DNA of 64,000 nucleotides from Oegoconia quadripuncta (GCA_949316235.1 OX438749.1:16570414-16634413); one strand, 5' to 3'; shown: positions 34,658 to 45,965, counted from the first letter of the stretch. Numbers and translations are program-made. The notes: generated from the letters alone by a model not told the origin.

Positions 34658-35600
34658 ATTGAGGCAAAAGGAGCAGCAAAAATTAAACAAGGAGTAAGGC
34701 AGGGGTGTCCACTATCACCCTTGATTTTCAACATATTTATAGAGTGTGCAATCCGTAAAATAACAAATACAGAAAAGGGGGGTGTCAAAATAAATGGGGA
34801 AATATTCAAATTTGTACGTTTCGCAGACGATATTGTAGCCATGGCAGAGAGTAAGACAGAATTGGAAGAACTGCTTAAAGAAATGGACTTTATTTTCAAA
34901 GAATTTGGACTCAAAATTAATATCAATAAAACAAAAACTCTAATTACATCGAAACACCCAAAAAATAGCCCTATTACTCTAAATAGTACACAAATTCAAC
35001 AGGTTGAATCATTTAAATACCTAGGCAGCGTAATTACTAATGACTCCCGATGTACGCCAGACATAAAAGCAAGAATAGCAATGGCAAGACAAGCATTCAA
35101 TGCAAAAAAGAACCTGCTCAAAGCCAGAATATCAGGCCGAGTTCGTAAAAAACTTATAAAAGTGTACATTTGGAGCATTGCTTTGTATGGGTGTGAAACG
35201 TGGACTTTAACTCTTAAAGACAAAGAAAGATTGGAAGCTTTTGAGATGTGGTGCTGGAGGAGAATGGAACGTATCAGCTGGACAGAGAAGAAAACGAACG
35301 AAGAGGTTTTAAATATTGTAAAGGAAAAAAGGAAATTGTTGCAAGTGATTGAGAATAGAAGAGGGAAAATGCTGGGACACCTTATACGACACGATGATTA
35401 CATCAAAACTATAATAGAAGGAAGACTAGAAGGGAAAAGAAAAAGAGGAAGACCGAGAATAAGCTACATGCAGCAAATAAAAGAGAAGTTGAACGTCGTG
35501 TCGTATCAGGAGGTCAAGAGGAAGGCGGAGAGCAGAGAGATATGGAAAAATCTCCACCGACAAGAGCATGGCTCTTAAATCAGATGATGACCTATGAAAT
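34658..35600 (+). mobile_element. Non-LTR reverse-transcriptase fragment (open frame of about 307 codons)
   Basis: A 5'-truncated ORF2 with an uninterrupted frame from 34658 to the stop at 35578. Motifs in order are QGVRQGCPLSPLIF, FVRFADDIVAMA (RT catalytic Asp pair, about codons 55-58 of this frame), FKYLGSVIT, YGCETWTL, ISWTEKKTNEEVL, LGHLIRHDDY and KRKRGRPRISYM. This is the palm-to-C-terminus of an endonuclease/RT-type LINE (RTE or a related clade; I cannot decide). The EN domain and RT fingers are missing. Absence of stops over 0.9 kb suggests a fairly young insertion. Confidence 0.8.
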
Positions 35601-35859
35601 TGGAGTTTTTTTTCTTCGTTAATCATATTTATATTCCTGCGATTTTCAAAGCTATATCCAAATTTGTTTTTTATTTGGAAAACGGAATATTATTTCAAGG
35701 TTTCACATGAAATATTTTTTAATTTCTGGGCTAAATCACAGAATAAAAAAAAATTAACAGAGCTCTTTTCATTTAATCATTTCTTAGGTTCGCTGAAACT
35801 TTTATAAAAATACTTTTAAAAATTAACGTATACACACAAAGATTAGCTAAATTAGGATT

Positions 35860-36085
35860 TGCCGTTCCCAAAAAAAAATCAAAAATGTTTGTACGGAGAA
35901 AACAGTCTTAATGAAATTCATCATACAAAACGTCAATTTCATAGATAATATAAAGGATATTTTATAAAAATTTCATACCGATCGGACTTAAACTACAAGC
36001 TTTATTATACAACATACGGCCAGACGGACATGACGAATTTATATAGGTTCCATTTTTGCCAATTAGCTACGGAACCCTAAACATG
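35860..36085 (+). repeat. Dispersed repeat ending TACGGAACCCTAAA
   Basis: Contains TTTCATACCGATCGGACTTA, GGCCAGACGGACATGACG and TTAGCTACGGAACCCTAAAC, a unit common in Lepidoptera. Weaker fragments are near 40640-40700 (GTACGGAACCTTAATAAAAT; GAGGGCCGACTCGCACG), 52665-52740 and 57300-57350 (TTGGCCAAGTGCGAATCGGA). Confidence 0.45.
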
Positions 36086-37534
36086 ATAAAGTAAATTGAG
36101 TGGGCTTGCGCGCACACTGATACTCTCAAAATGGGTAAACAAGAGAGTCGTTATAAATCAAATAACTAACTCAGAAATATTACTGCTGCTTGTTATTGGA
36201 TGAAAATATAAACCGATCCATCCTCATTATGACCTCGCACTAGTGAAAGAAAACACAAATAATTCCTTTTTTTCCAATAATAACAAACAAGCAATCAACT
36301 GATTTGCTGTATATGGTTTACAGCTACACAAATATCAACCAATCTATATTTCCTGAAAGCACCAACCGAAGCGGCTGATAAAACTAGAATCAGAAAATTA
36401 CCACAGAGCTATCCACTAAACCACGAGATAAATTGATTCCAATTCCAATACTTGATTGATTAATTTTCTACCATGTTTTATTCATAGCAAAAGGGAAATT
36501 CTTTGCTTTTACACAAAAGTATTTTACATGAATATTTGTGATCCCTCAAAGGAAAACAATCTGATACTTTGACATATTAAAGGGATCGTAGGCATAGAAC
36601 GTACGAAATGAAAGAACAAAAACATTACAGAACGAATTCCCTTTTCTACTGCGTCCCTTTTGTCTGAAGAAATAACGTAGGGCGTCTTTAACGAGGGAGT
36701 TTTTCATAATGCAAGATATAGAGCTGCGTTTTTAACTCATTGTACGTGCAAAATTGCTTAATTTTAATAACCAGTACCACAGGAGAAAGCGTCGTTGCGT
36801 CAAGGCAGACATCACTTCTGAGATATTAAATTCCTTTAAAATGATTCCAGTATAATCGCCGGATGTTTTAGTACTGTACACTTTGTATGCATTCTTATGT
36901 AATAGAATATTTTATTAAAAAAAAAATATAGTTTAAGAAATCTAAAGAAACACGCTTGTTCACAAGCCTTGCCAAATATCTTACGTCTGAAGTTATTGAT
37001 ATCATCATAACAGCTCGATGGAATTACATCATGTCGCCAAAGTTTACTTTGCAAAGTTTAATGGCAATATGTTCCCAAATTTCTTAATATTTACTTGTTT
37101 AAGTCAGACGAATTCAAATGCGATTATCTTACTATCACTGATATCATCATATCAGCTCAATGGAACTACATAATTAATTGTCACAAATAAGTTTCAAATT
37201 AATACTACAAGTGTGTGAGATTGACATTCATTAATATTTTTCATAATTTATTTATAATAAATGAACTATGATACTTTCCTACTGCATGATGTTCCTAAAA
37301 CTGACCACGGCCAATTTTAACCTATGTCTTTGTTTAACACCTTGTTTCGAGTCCATATGTGGAACTCGGGATTTGTGTAGAAGATTATAGTGTTCTCTTT
37401 TACAAGTCGTTACTAAGAAAACTCGCGCTTGAGTCGACTTGAGACTTTGCAGACTCATATCGACTCGACTCCAGCCTTTCCAACACTTATTACAACAGTG
37501 CCTACCTGTACTTCAATATTTGTTTGTCCACCAG

Positions 37535-37678
37535 CTTGTTTGGAGCCCTACGCAACCGAGACAGCCATGAGGGAGTGTCACGGGAAGAGGCGGTGTGTGC
37601 TGGCAGCTGACAGCAATATGTTTGGGAGGCCATGTAGAACTGGAAGCAGAACCTATCTCAAAGTTGTTTATACGTGCG
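37535..37678 (+). CDS. eva-1: EVA1C-like exon 4: C-terminal half of SUEL domain 2
   Basis: The acceptor is TTTGTCCACCAG and the donor TGCG/GTAAGT. The exon is 144 nt with phase 1 at both ends. Joined to exon 3 it gives MKEETCLEPYATETAMREC, then HGKRRCVLAADSNMFGRPC and RTGSRTYLKVVYTC. It completes domain 2 with five cysteines (eight in the domain when added to exon 3). The usual DPC reads RPC. The open frame extends 5' of the acceptor as apparent protein, but the exon 3 junction and polypyrimidine tract set the boundary. The split of domain 2 between exons 3 and 4 falls just before the fourth cysteine, whereas in domain 1 the split falls after it. Confidence 0.92.
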
Positions 37679-37794
37679 GTAAGTTACTTATTTGAAGTTA
37701 GCTAAGCTTATTCATGGTTATTGGTTTCTGTGGACGAGGGTGGAGGGATTAAAATCTAAACATGAAATTAAATTATAATGTGGTGTAGGGTTTC

Positions 37795-37905
37795 GGCACG
37801 TAAAAAGAATAGAATCAAACCCGGCACTTCATGTGGGTATTATAAAAGGCAACTAAGGGACTTTCCACCAAAAAACATCTTTGCACGATTTAATGAGGAT
37901 GGGTT
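37795..37905 (+). repeat. Dispersed LINE 3' repeat
   Basis: TTTCGGCACGTAAAAAGAAT, CTTCATGTGGGTATTATAAA and AGGCAACTAAGGGACTTTCC, related to 31930-32014 and, inverted, to 43395-43490. Confidence 0.45.
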
Positions 37906-38021
37906 TACCCCCTGTCACATTTGCATTTCTGTATATTTCGTAAGGTGAAACATGGATGTTATTTCAAGCATTAAAATTTTATTTTTGGAACACCCAACAC
38001 TAATGTTTGGGATATCTCTAA

Positions 38022-38200
38022 TCAAATCAAATCAAATCAAAAATGCTTTATTTTGGGTACACTTAAAATAGTCAGATTTTACATTTTTAAAGTTACTGCT
38101 TGTTCAAAAGGCAATTTTTCCCTGAGAAGAACAAGCAACTCTCTGACCACCCTATTGTGATAAAGGTCATGACGTTATCTATGTATTATCATAAATGTCT
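38022..38200 (-). mobile_element. LINE 3' UTR fragment with (TTTGA)n tail
   Basis: AATCAAATCAAATCAAATCA followed by AAATGCTTTATTTTGGGTAC and CAAGCAACTCTCTGACCACC. Similar in form to, but distinct from, the 60124-60325 and 21586 tails. Confidence 0.5.
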
Positions 38201-38239
38201 AAAATGTCAAGAATTCACATTCAGTGCGGGTCACAGTCA

Positions 38240-38332
38240 GCGGGTCAGTACGCTTCCACCTTCGACCTCATTTTCACTTAACATCAGGTGTGATTGAGGT
38301 CAAGTACCAACCCGTTATTCATAAAAAAAAAA
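38240..38332 (+). mobile_element. SINE C 3' fragment
   Basis: GCGGGTCAGTACGCTTCCAC, then ACATCAGGTGTGATTGAGGT and an A tail. Confidence 0.7.
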
Positions 38333-38600
38333 ATTAAAAAAAGAATTACAAAAACCTAACACTGTCAAAAATTTAATATTTGCTACATTTAATTTTTTTA
38401 CTTTGTAAGGCGAAAATAAATTGGGGGCAGCTCGCTGCCCGAGAAACCACCCAGACCACTAGTTCTAATTATGAAACCGGAAACGTTGGAAACATAAACA
38501 TTAACATAATTTATAAATGAAATACCGGCTCGTTCTGTTTTTGCGTTCAGCGTTCGGTTATTTTATTGCAATTCGAAAAGTAATCGTAATAAAAATAAAT

Positions 38601-38872
38601 CAATAAATAATAAATATCCTTAGACATACACCCAGCGCCATCTGGTTCCATAGTAAACAACTATAGGCTTATGTTGTGGATACCAGATTGTTGATTACTA
38701 CAGAAATACATTTTTTTTTTGTAATTAAATACTTATTATAAATGAAAACATCCATAACTTGGGTACACATGTCCGTATTCATCACACAAACATATGCCCC
38801 TAACGGGATTCGAACCCGCAACCTTTTGGTATAGTGGTCAGAGTTGCTAACCACTACACCAAACAGGTCGTC
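38601..38872 (-). mobile_element. SINE A copy
   Basis: Minus strand: GACGACCTGTTTGGTGTAGT, B box GGTTCGAATCCCGT, tail GATGGCGCTGGGTGTATGTC ending ATTTATTATTTATTG. Near-identical to 26077-26345. Confidence 0.85.
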
Positions 38873-38880
38873 AATGTCGT

Positions 38881-39458
38881 AATCAAATCAAATCAAATAT
38901 ATATTTATTAATTCTTATGGTACATTAAAACATAAAATCTACATAATAATGCTTAATTTCAACTGTAACACTAGTGCCTGAACTAGGAAAATCCTGTGTT
39001 TCAGGCGAAGCTAGGGCTTCTATGACTAAAAATAATATAATATAATCATATAGATATAAGCTAAAAATCTATAAATAAAGTAGATATACAGAATAAATCT
39101 ATGCTTAAAGATTACTTCAAGATAGTCAATAACTTCTCTGTATCCTCGTAGGTCAAATTTTGAAGAAAATCTTGTAGTAATTTCTTATTATGACTGTAGG
39201 TAAGGTGGTACATGGCAATTTTTGCATTTAATCTATTATAAAGAAGTAGTCCTAGGAACACGTAAAATCTAGATGAAAATGCATGTTTTGTTCCTGCGTT
39301 GTTAGGGCAAACTATATCGTTTCGTCTTTTGTTAGTAATTTCAGTGCTATGTGGAAGACTTCTGTGCTTTTTAAGTACGATATTTGTTATAAATAATTGT
39401 CGGATTGTTAATACTTTACAAGATTTATAAAGAAGATCAGTGGGGTAGAGAAATGAAC
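38881..39458 (-). mobile_element. 5'-truncated copy of the LINE at 21586-26000
   Basis: It aligns with 21586-22169 base for base apart from a handful of substitutions. It covers the 3' UTR, AATCAAATCAAATC tail and the last 110 or so codons of ORF2. Similarity stops at GAAATGAAC: 22161 continues GAAAAG while 39459 continues TACCTACG. The tail end lies 8 bp from the head of a SINE A copy. Confidence 0.9.
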
Positions 39459-42051
39459 TACCTACGACAATAGCGTTTTATTGTACCTGCATTTTACTAA
39501 AATAACAAAGTATCATAGTTACTACGATAATAATATACCTGAACCATAAAGTTTCACCAACAAAATTTGTAACGGATGTTGCTTCCATCTATGTTTTAAT
39601 TCCATGACCTTCTTTCAGAATTTTCTTTATGCTACAAATGTAGCATCCATCAAAAGAGGAACAGCAATACTGAAGCTTTTCGAGAAAAAAAAATAATGTT
39701 AAAATCTTACACCAAGAATAGCAATATTTTACAAATGGTATTTAAATATGGCTTCAGTAGACAATTCCACACGATGACCTTTTATAAATGTTTAATTAAA
39801 TAAAGGAGAACCGAGACAAAAAACATAATGAAAATGTTTAGTTTATGATTCGAAAAAATATGTCCTATAAATAAATTCCTGTAGTTTTAGCGATCCATAC
39901 CGATTCCGATTGTTGTCACTCTGATATCAGTTAGTCCGTAGGATACGCGTCTCTTGCTCTTAAACGGAATAAGTTAGTAACCTAAAATTTGGATATTTTG
40001 TGTAGAAGTATGCCCAAAATTAAATATTGAATATGAAATTCAAATAAATTGTTTTTCAAAGGGGAGTGCATGAAAAACGAGCCGTATATTTTTTTTAACC
40101 CTGGCATGATGGTATATTTATTACAGTCCAGTACACATATGTATACAGATATATTTTTTATACTTGTTATCTTTAGAAATTACGATACCAATATACGCCC
40201 TCTATGGCCGTCAGTTTTGTAAGTTTTAGAACTTTTTTGTTATATGCTCGTATCGAAATAACTAAACTAGTCAGGAATTTGGAATTTGGTATGTTACATA
40301 CAATATAGTGTATATAAACAAAAAAAAACAAATAAATAATGTAGTTAGTTGCAACCAAATTAAACAAACATTTTGTACCGCATTCCATCAGTATTTTGAT
40401 TGCGCCAAACGTTAACAATGCACATTTATTCACATAAATAATATATTCTCAAATATTCATCTTACAGCATAATATCGTCACCCCAACGGGTTAGCGCTTG
40501 ACCCCAATCCCATCTGATTTCAGCGCAGATGACGCCCAAGGGTATTTCTCTTATTTCATAAAAATCAACAAAGCTGCTCGCGGCATATAAGATGGCGGTA
40601 GCAGGCTGGCGATCATTTAAAAAACTGAAGAAATACCCTAGTTTAAAAAAAATGTTTATGTACGGAACCTTAATAAAATGAGGGCCGACTCGCACGTTTA
40701 TGTTATCTGTAATGGGGTATATACGTTGTTACCTGAAAAGTATTGTACTATCTATCATGTTTGGTAAATTGCCAAATACAAATATAATGGAAATTAATGG
40801 TTTAACCTCTGAGCTCGACTGTGAATAATTGAAAAATGCGTATTTAACGTGGCAGCGCCGGTTCTACTACCTATATGGGTATACGCATGCAAACAGTTCT
40901 CGAATATTGCTCGTAATACTTGCATCGGCAATGAGACAGAACCGATATATTTGGACAATGAGAAATAATTTTAAATTTGTACAAACATGTTTTATTTTTT
41001 ACTTTTTTTTACCGTAGCAGATTTCAGAACTGGAAATTAGTTAAAATAAAGAAAGAGAAATGTTAATTGCAAACAAATATCATTTGGGTGCCAGCACTTG
41101 CTGCCAATTTGACGTCAGATACTTGGCAGTACTGTACTGGTTTTCGACGCAACCCCTCTCTCACTTAAGTATATAAAAAAAATAGCCAGGCGCGTTCCTA
41201 CATATCCTATTACGATACCTACTTACGATAAATGGGAGGAAAATATCTATTTTGGGAAAGCAATTGGTATCGTGTATAAAATACTTTCCACATACAAAGC
41301 AACTTAGTAGTGAAGTGAAGTTAGAAGAATATTGATCCAGACTTTGTTAATATTAGAAACGTTTGCAATTAAGTGTTTTATTAAATCTCTTGTTATCAAC
41401 CCCTCAGTGATTACGCCATCTTAGACCGACTAAGGCGAAGTCAGAAGCCGGTGGACAAATGAGATGTCGTTAGATTCGTACTGGTCCCGGGAATGTCTTA
41501 GGGTATGTTATGTCATCATAATTAATCCAATATGGCGGACGGTAGCAGCCATTTTGTCACACTTGACAACAAATAATTCCATCACTCCATCCACGTGGCA
41601 TCAAATAAGAAATTTCGACGATAACAATTCAAAACAGTCACCAACGTAGTTATATAAACAAAATCTACTTAAACACATAAAAAACCTAGTTATCAAAATT
41701 TTAAAATAAAATGGAATGTGTGAATAGATTTAGGCCAACGTCTAAATCAATTGATTAATTTCGTCATCAACGCGACTCGACGGACAAAAAGAAACAAATT
41801 TAATTAAACTACCTACGAGCAAATATATAGAGGCCTCCGGTTTCGATCTAAATCAATTGACTTATTTCGTACTGTTTTTCATTTTTTGTAGAGAGATACT
41901 CGTATTATAACTGTAGTCGGGTTTTTATACCTTTTCGTATGACTTTATCAAAAGATTAATACATTAATGAAGGTCCATCTCGATACCAATTGCTTTCTTC
42001 CTGTGTCTCTAATTTCCAGTGACCTTATACCCTTTCTAAACTACACTAATT

Positions 42052-42335
42052 CTACTCTATTTATTATGGTTCATAACTTAAACAGATCTATTAGTTTTGA
42101 AGTGCAAGTTGTCATTGGATTCGTTTTGATCCCGAAAGCATTAAAGAATACGATTTTGTGGTAAAAAAACTCAACAAGGTACCAGTGAAACACAGAACGA
42201 CGTCTGATTCCAAGCGATCAAGTGAATGGCTTGACGTATTTTGAAGTGGAAATAGTACCGTGTCTTTTTAGTTCCATTTGTATAAGCAGTCGGGTTTTTC
42301 GGTTTTTAAGTGCTTGAACTTTCATATTGTTAATG
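42052..42335 (+). repeat. Unclassified dispersed repeat, copy 1
   Basis: Shares with 44018-44300, in direct orientation and near-identical, the blocks GTTTTGAAGTGCAAGTTGTC, ACAGAACGACGTCTGATTCC, AAGCGATCAAGTGAATGGCT and AAGTGCTTGAACTTTCATAT. An 80 bp block with CGATACCAATTGCTTTCTT and TACCCTTTCTAAACTACACT flanks it on both sides (about 41976-42057 and 42389-42470). Confidence 0.7.
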
Positions 42336-42958
42336 TTAAAGTGAAATGATATTTTAAAGGGCTCTTAAAATTAAAAAGTTTCATACACGATACCAATTGC
42401 TTTCTTGCAGTATCTCTAATTCCCCAGTGACCTTATACCCTTTCTAAACTACACTAATTCTACTTTCAACATTGTCATAATATGAGAGAGTTTATCTATA
42501 AATTCTAATGTATTGGACGAACCTTCGGATATTAGGCCCTGATCACATTATATTGTTACAACTGCGCCATAGGCAACATCTGCTCGCGTCTAGTGGCTTT
42601 GTTTACAGCAACCCCTGTGAACAACTTTTTTATTACATCCCTATAAAACTATGGGAGCACTAATTTTATATGTTTTCACATAAAATCTGTAAAGGGGGAA
42701 CCTTTATTAGCATACGAGTAACTTGCTTACATCTGGGAACCACTCGTATGAGAGAAACAAGAAGAAGAGATAAAAAAAAACAGTCGAATGAGCAACATTA
42801 AAATACTGGAATCTGAATTTGTAAATATGTTAGGCCTGTGAGGCCCTTATTTATAAGCTTTATGACACAATAGTCTTAAATCGTTTAAGAAACACTTTCC
42901 AAAAACTATATTGGTAATTAAATTAGAATACATTACATTAGAACGTTAATACATTAGA

Positions 42959-43262
42959 GCGTCGGTAGCGCAGCGGTCAAGAAACTGTCTCCCATTTTGG
43001 GAGGTCCGGGTTCGATTCCCAGGCAGGCCATGAGGTTTTAAATTTAATATAATTACTTACGTGCATTTATCCGACTGCTCTTGACGGTGAAGGAAAACAT
43101 CGTGAGGAAACCTGCATGCCTGATAAATAAATATTCTAAGGCACATGAAGTCCCCAACCCGCATTGGGCCAGCGTGGTGGTCTATGGCCCTTACTCCCTC
43201 ATTATACGAGGGAAGGCCTATATCCCTGCAGTGGAATGTTTACGGGCTGAGATGATGATGAT
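42959..43262 (+). mobile_element. SINE B, full-length copy
   Basis: Head GCGTCGGTAGCGCAGCGGTC, B box GGTTCGATTCCC, body GTGAGGAAACCTGCATGCCT, tail CCTGCAGTGGAATGTTTACG ending in ATGATGATGATGAC. Confidence 0.88.
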
Positions 43263-43394
43263 GACATACGTAACGTCACAAAGATACCTCCAACATTGAA
43301 AATCTAATGCTTGAACCAACATCTACAGTTCACCTTTTGAAACATACAGAAATGCACACGTGACAGTTGGTGAGCCATCGATATTGAAACGTGC

Positions 43395-43490
43395 AAATAT
43401 TTAGATGTTTTTGGTGGAATGTCCCATAGTCGCTTTTCATGACACCCACGGGAAGAGACGGTTTGGTTCTATTTTTATACCGTGCTGAAA
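43395..43490 (-). repeat. Dispersed LINE 3' repeat
   Basis: GGAATGTCCCATAGTCGCTT, TTCATGACACCCACGGGAAG and TATTTTTATACCGTGCTGAA; reverse complement of the 37795 unit. Confidence 0.45.
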
Positions 43491-43851
43491 CCACACAGAA
43501 CACTCCGACTAAATTGGAATGATTTTAAGTAATCTGAAATGCATTTATCGTTATTTGCTTAAGAAGGTAATATTTTTCTGGCGTTTGTAATTAGGAATGC
43601 AGATTTCAATGTTAAACTTCAAATTTCAAGCATTTACTTCAACGTAAGATACATGATATCATTTGTGGAATGTCAACTTAAATCTGTTGGAAATAATCAT
43701 TTCTCAATCAAATACGGCTTAATCATTTCTCTGTCAGTCAGTATATCCAAGATACTACATACCGCTTCGGGACCGGAAATCATCTGTGGGAAAAGAAGCG
43801 GTGAAAGAAGCCCATTAGATCAGTGTTCTTTTTTTATAAAAGTATACAACT

Positions 43852-43963
43852 AAGTCCCCAACCCGCATTGGGCCAGCGTGGTGGCTCATACTCTCTCATT
43901 ATACGGGGGAAGGCTTATATCCTTGCAGTGGGATGTTTACGGGCTGTGATGATGATGATGATA
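43852..43963 (+). mobile_element. SINE B tail fragment
   Basis: AAGTCCCCAACCCGCATTGG to GATGATGATGATGATA; 5' half missing. Confidence 0.75.
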
Positions 43964-44017
43964 CAACTACGAGTAATACAATTTTATAATTTTTGGGAGC
44001 TGAGGGAAGCGTTTTTG

Positions 44018-44300
44018 TCATACTCTATTCATTATCGTCCATAACTTAAACCGCTCTACTAGTTTTGAAGTGCAAGTTGTCATTGGATTCGTCTTGATCC
44101 CGAAAGCATTAAAGGATACGATTTTATGGTTAAAAACTCAACAAGGCGCCAGTGCAACACAGAACGACGTCTGATTCCAAGCGATCAAGTGAATGGCTTG
44201 ACGTATGTTGAAGTGGAAATAGTACCGTGTCTTTTTAGTTCCTTTTGTATAAGCAGTCGTGTTTTTCGGTTTTTAAGTGCTTGAACTTTCATATTGTAAA
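44018..44300 (+). repeat. Unclassified dispersed repeat, copy 2
   Basis: Direct copy of 42052-42335. Its 3' end runs straight into the hairpin at 44293-44486. SINE B fragments lie in the intervening 1.7 kb. Confidence 0.7.
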
Positions 44301-44486
44301 CTGTAAAGAAAGAAACGTTCGAATGCTTTTTAACTTTAAGAGCCCTAAAAATATCATTTCACTTTAATAGTGAAGTTAACTTTAAGAGCCCTTTAAAATA
44401 TCATTTCACTTTAATAGTGAAATGATATTTTAAAGGGCTCTTAAAGTTAAAAAGCGTTCGAACGTTGCTTTCTTTACAGTTTAAAT
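44293..44486. repeat. Long near-perfect inverted repeat (hairpin-forming)
   Basis: Ends AAACTGTAAAGAAAG (44296) and CTTTCTTTACAGTTT (44468-44483) are inverted. Inner arms GTTCGAATGCTTTTTAACTT / AAGTTAAAAAGCGTTCGAAC and AAAATATCATTTCACTTT / AAAGTGAAATGATATTTT pair. One block of the left arm (AACTTTAAGAGCCCT..AAAATATCATTTCACTTTAA) is duplicated in tandem. One arm alone recurs at 42335-42375. Confidence 0.75.
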
Positions 44487-44631
44487 AAAGTACTTATATA
44501 CAATTCAACATCACGACCTTTACCCAAATTAGGGTGGTCAAGATATCCGAAATATAAGGGTTTGTATAACCAAAAATTAAAAATATAATGCTTGAAATGA
44601 CATTCACGGTTCATCATTGGAAATATACAGG

Positions 44632-45022
44632 GTGAATTTGAATTCGTGTAATTGCCATTAACTGGTGACGCCACTCTTGATTACGAACAACTTTTCTGAA
44701 GAAACCATAGTCAAATTCGAGCAAAATATTTTCGATTATCCATACAAAGTATAACATTCTGAAACCACCTTTAGTATGGAAGTCCAACAATTTTCGGCTG
44801 GCGACTCCAATCCTGATTATGAACAACTTTTCACTACCATAGCCGAATTCAGCCGAAAATTATTAGACGTCGATACTAAAGGTGGTTTCAATATAGTTTA
44901 CTTTGTATGGGTAATTGAAAATTTTTTGATCGAATCCGGCTATGGTTCCTAATGGAAAGCTCTTCGTAATCAGGAGTGGAGTCACCAGTAGACAGGAATT
45001 ACACGAATAAATTTCACCCTAT
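44632..45022. mobile_element. Foldback TIR element (MITE-like), copy 2
   Basis: The left end AGGGTGAATTTGAATTCGTG and the right end ACACGAATAAATTTCACCCT are inverted. TA flanks both ends (ATATACAGGG; CACCCTATATA), fitting a TA-target DNA transposon. Internally, CATACAAAGTATAACATTCT and GAAACCACCTTTAGTATGG recur inverted. Confidence 0.72.
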
Positions 45023-45854
45023 ATACAGAAATGTATATTATGTTATACACTTGAGCCCGTCGCTATTGCAACATGCAATTCATTATTTTCAAATTATATG
45101 TTTAATGTAGAATCCCTTAGTCGCCTTTTACAACACAGACGGGAACAGATAGCACAATTCTTTTCACCTACGTGTGTATAGTTGTAGTCAACGTGATCTA
45201 CTTTAACAAATGTCATTCTAAAAGCAATTCTCAATGCACTGCTTACTACTCAAGGGACTGGGGACGAAGAATAAATATTTGTATAGAGTCAAGAAATGTT
45301 CGTATACTATAGAAAGAACCCCGAACACATCAAGATTCGACACGAAAACCAAGATGGATAATGCCATCGGTGTGGACTGTACAAATTAGCTCCACAAATG
45401 ATTTAGAATTTGGTGTGCTTAATTTATAAATATAAAAAATCTTCAATTCAGTCTAAGCAGTGGATGTGGTCAACCTGGATGTATAATTTTAGTCTGTGGC
45501 AAGTGACCCAGCTCTTCCTTAAATTAGCATACATATTTGACTCTTTTATTATAACGCACTAAGTACTACATTACAAGTCTCTCCTTTCCTAATTCAAAAT
45601 TGTGTGTCGGAGAGTTTCTTGTCGTTTCTTGTTCGCCCACTTGCCCGGCGTCGCTGTAAAAGGCCTGACAGCAGTAGAAAAAAAAACTTTTATAAAAGCG
45701 TGTATCTGTGTTGTGTGTGTGTGATTATCAACCCTATGATATTGTCTTGGGATCGGAAGTTGCTTAAGCAGTTTTCAATGAGTAAGTATGGGCAAGGGAA
45801 GGTCACCAGAGTGTTTTAGTTAGTGAGTGCGTGCCTACTCAAGGGATGTTTAAC

Positions 45855-45965
45855 CCCCATTGAAAAACGACGGGTGTTAGGTGTTTAACGGCGTTGTATG
45901 TGTTAGTGTGTGTGTGTCGAAATATATCTCTGCAATGGTTTGATTTGAGTGCGGTTTCTTTTATA
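45855..45965 (+). repeat. Short-repeat family E copy
   Basis: GAAAAACGACGGGTGTTAGG, TTTAACGGCGTTGTATGTGT and TTTGATTTGAGTGCGGTTTC. Confidence 0.5.

Larger units (their letters stand above)
28001..37534 (+). other. Intron between exons 3 and 4 (9.5 kb)
   Basis: The intron holds LINE 3' fragments, SINE A copies, a foldback element and an RT fragment, all listed separately. Nothing was recognised in 31130-31900, 32260-32520, 33430-33740 or 36080-37530, except a 40 bp imperfect duplication at 36990-37030 and 37133-37173 sharing ATCATCAT and TGGAA.TACAT. Confidence 0.8.

Noticed and set aside
34549..34926. 125-codon minus-strand open frame
   Set aside because: Antisense to the RT fragment 34658-35578, which carries clear protein motifs.
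42959..43035. Possible tRNA gene
   Set aside because: The head belongs to SINE B, with a shared body and GATG tail in other copies.
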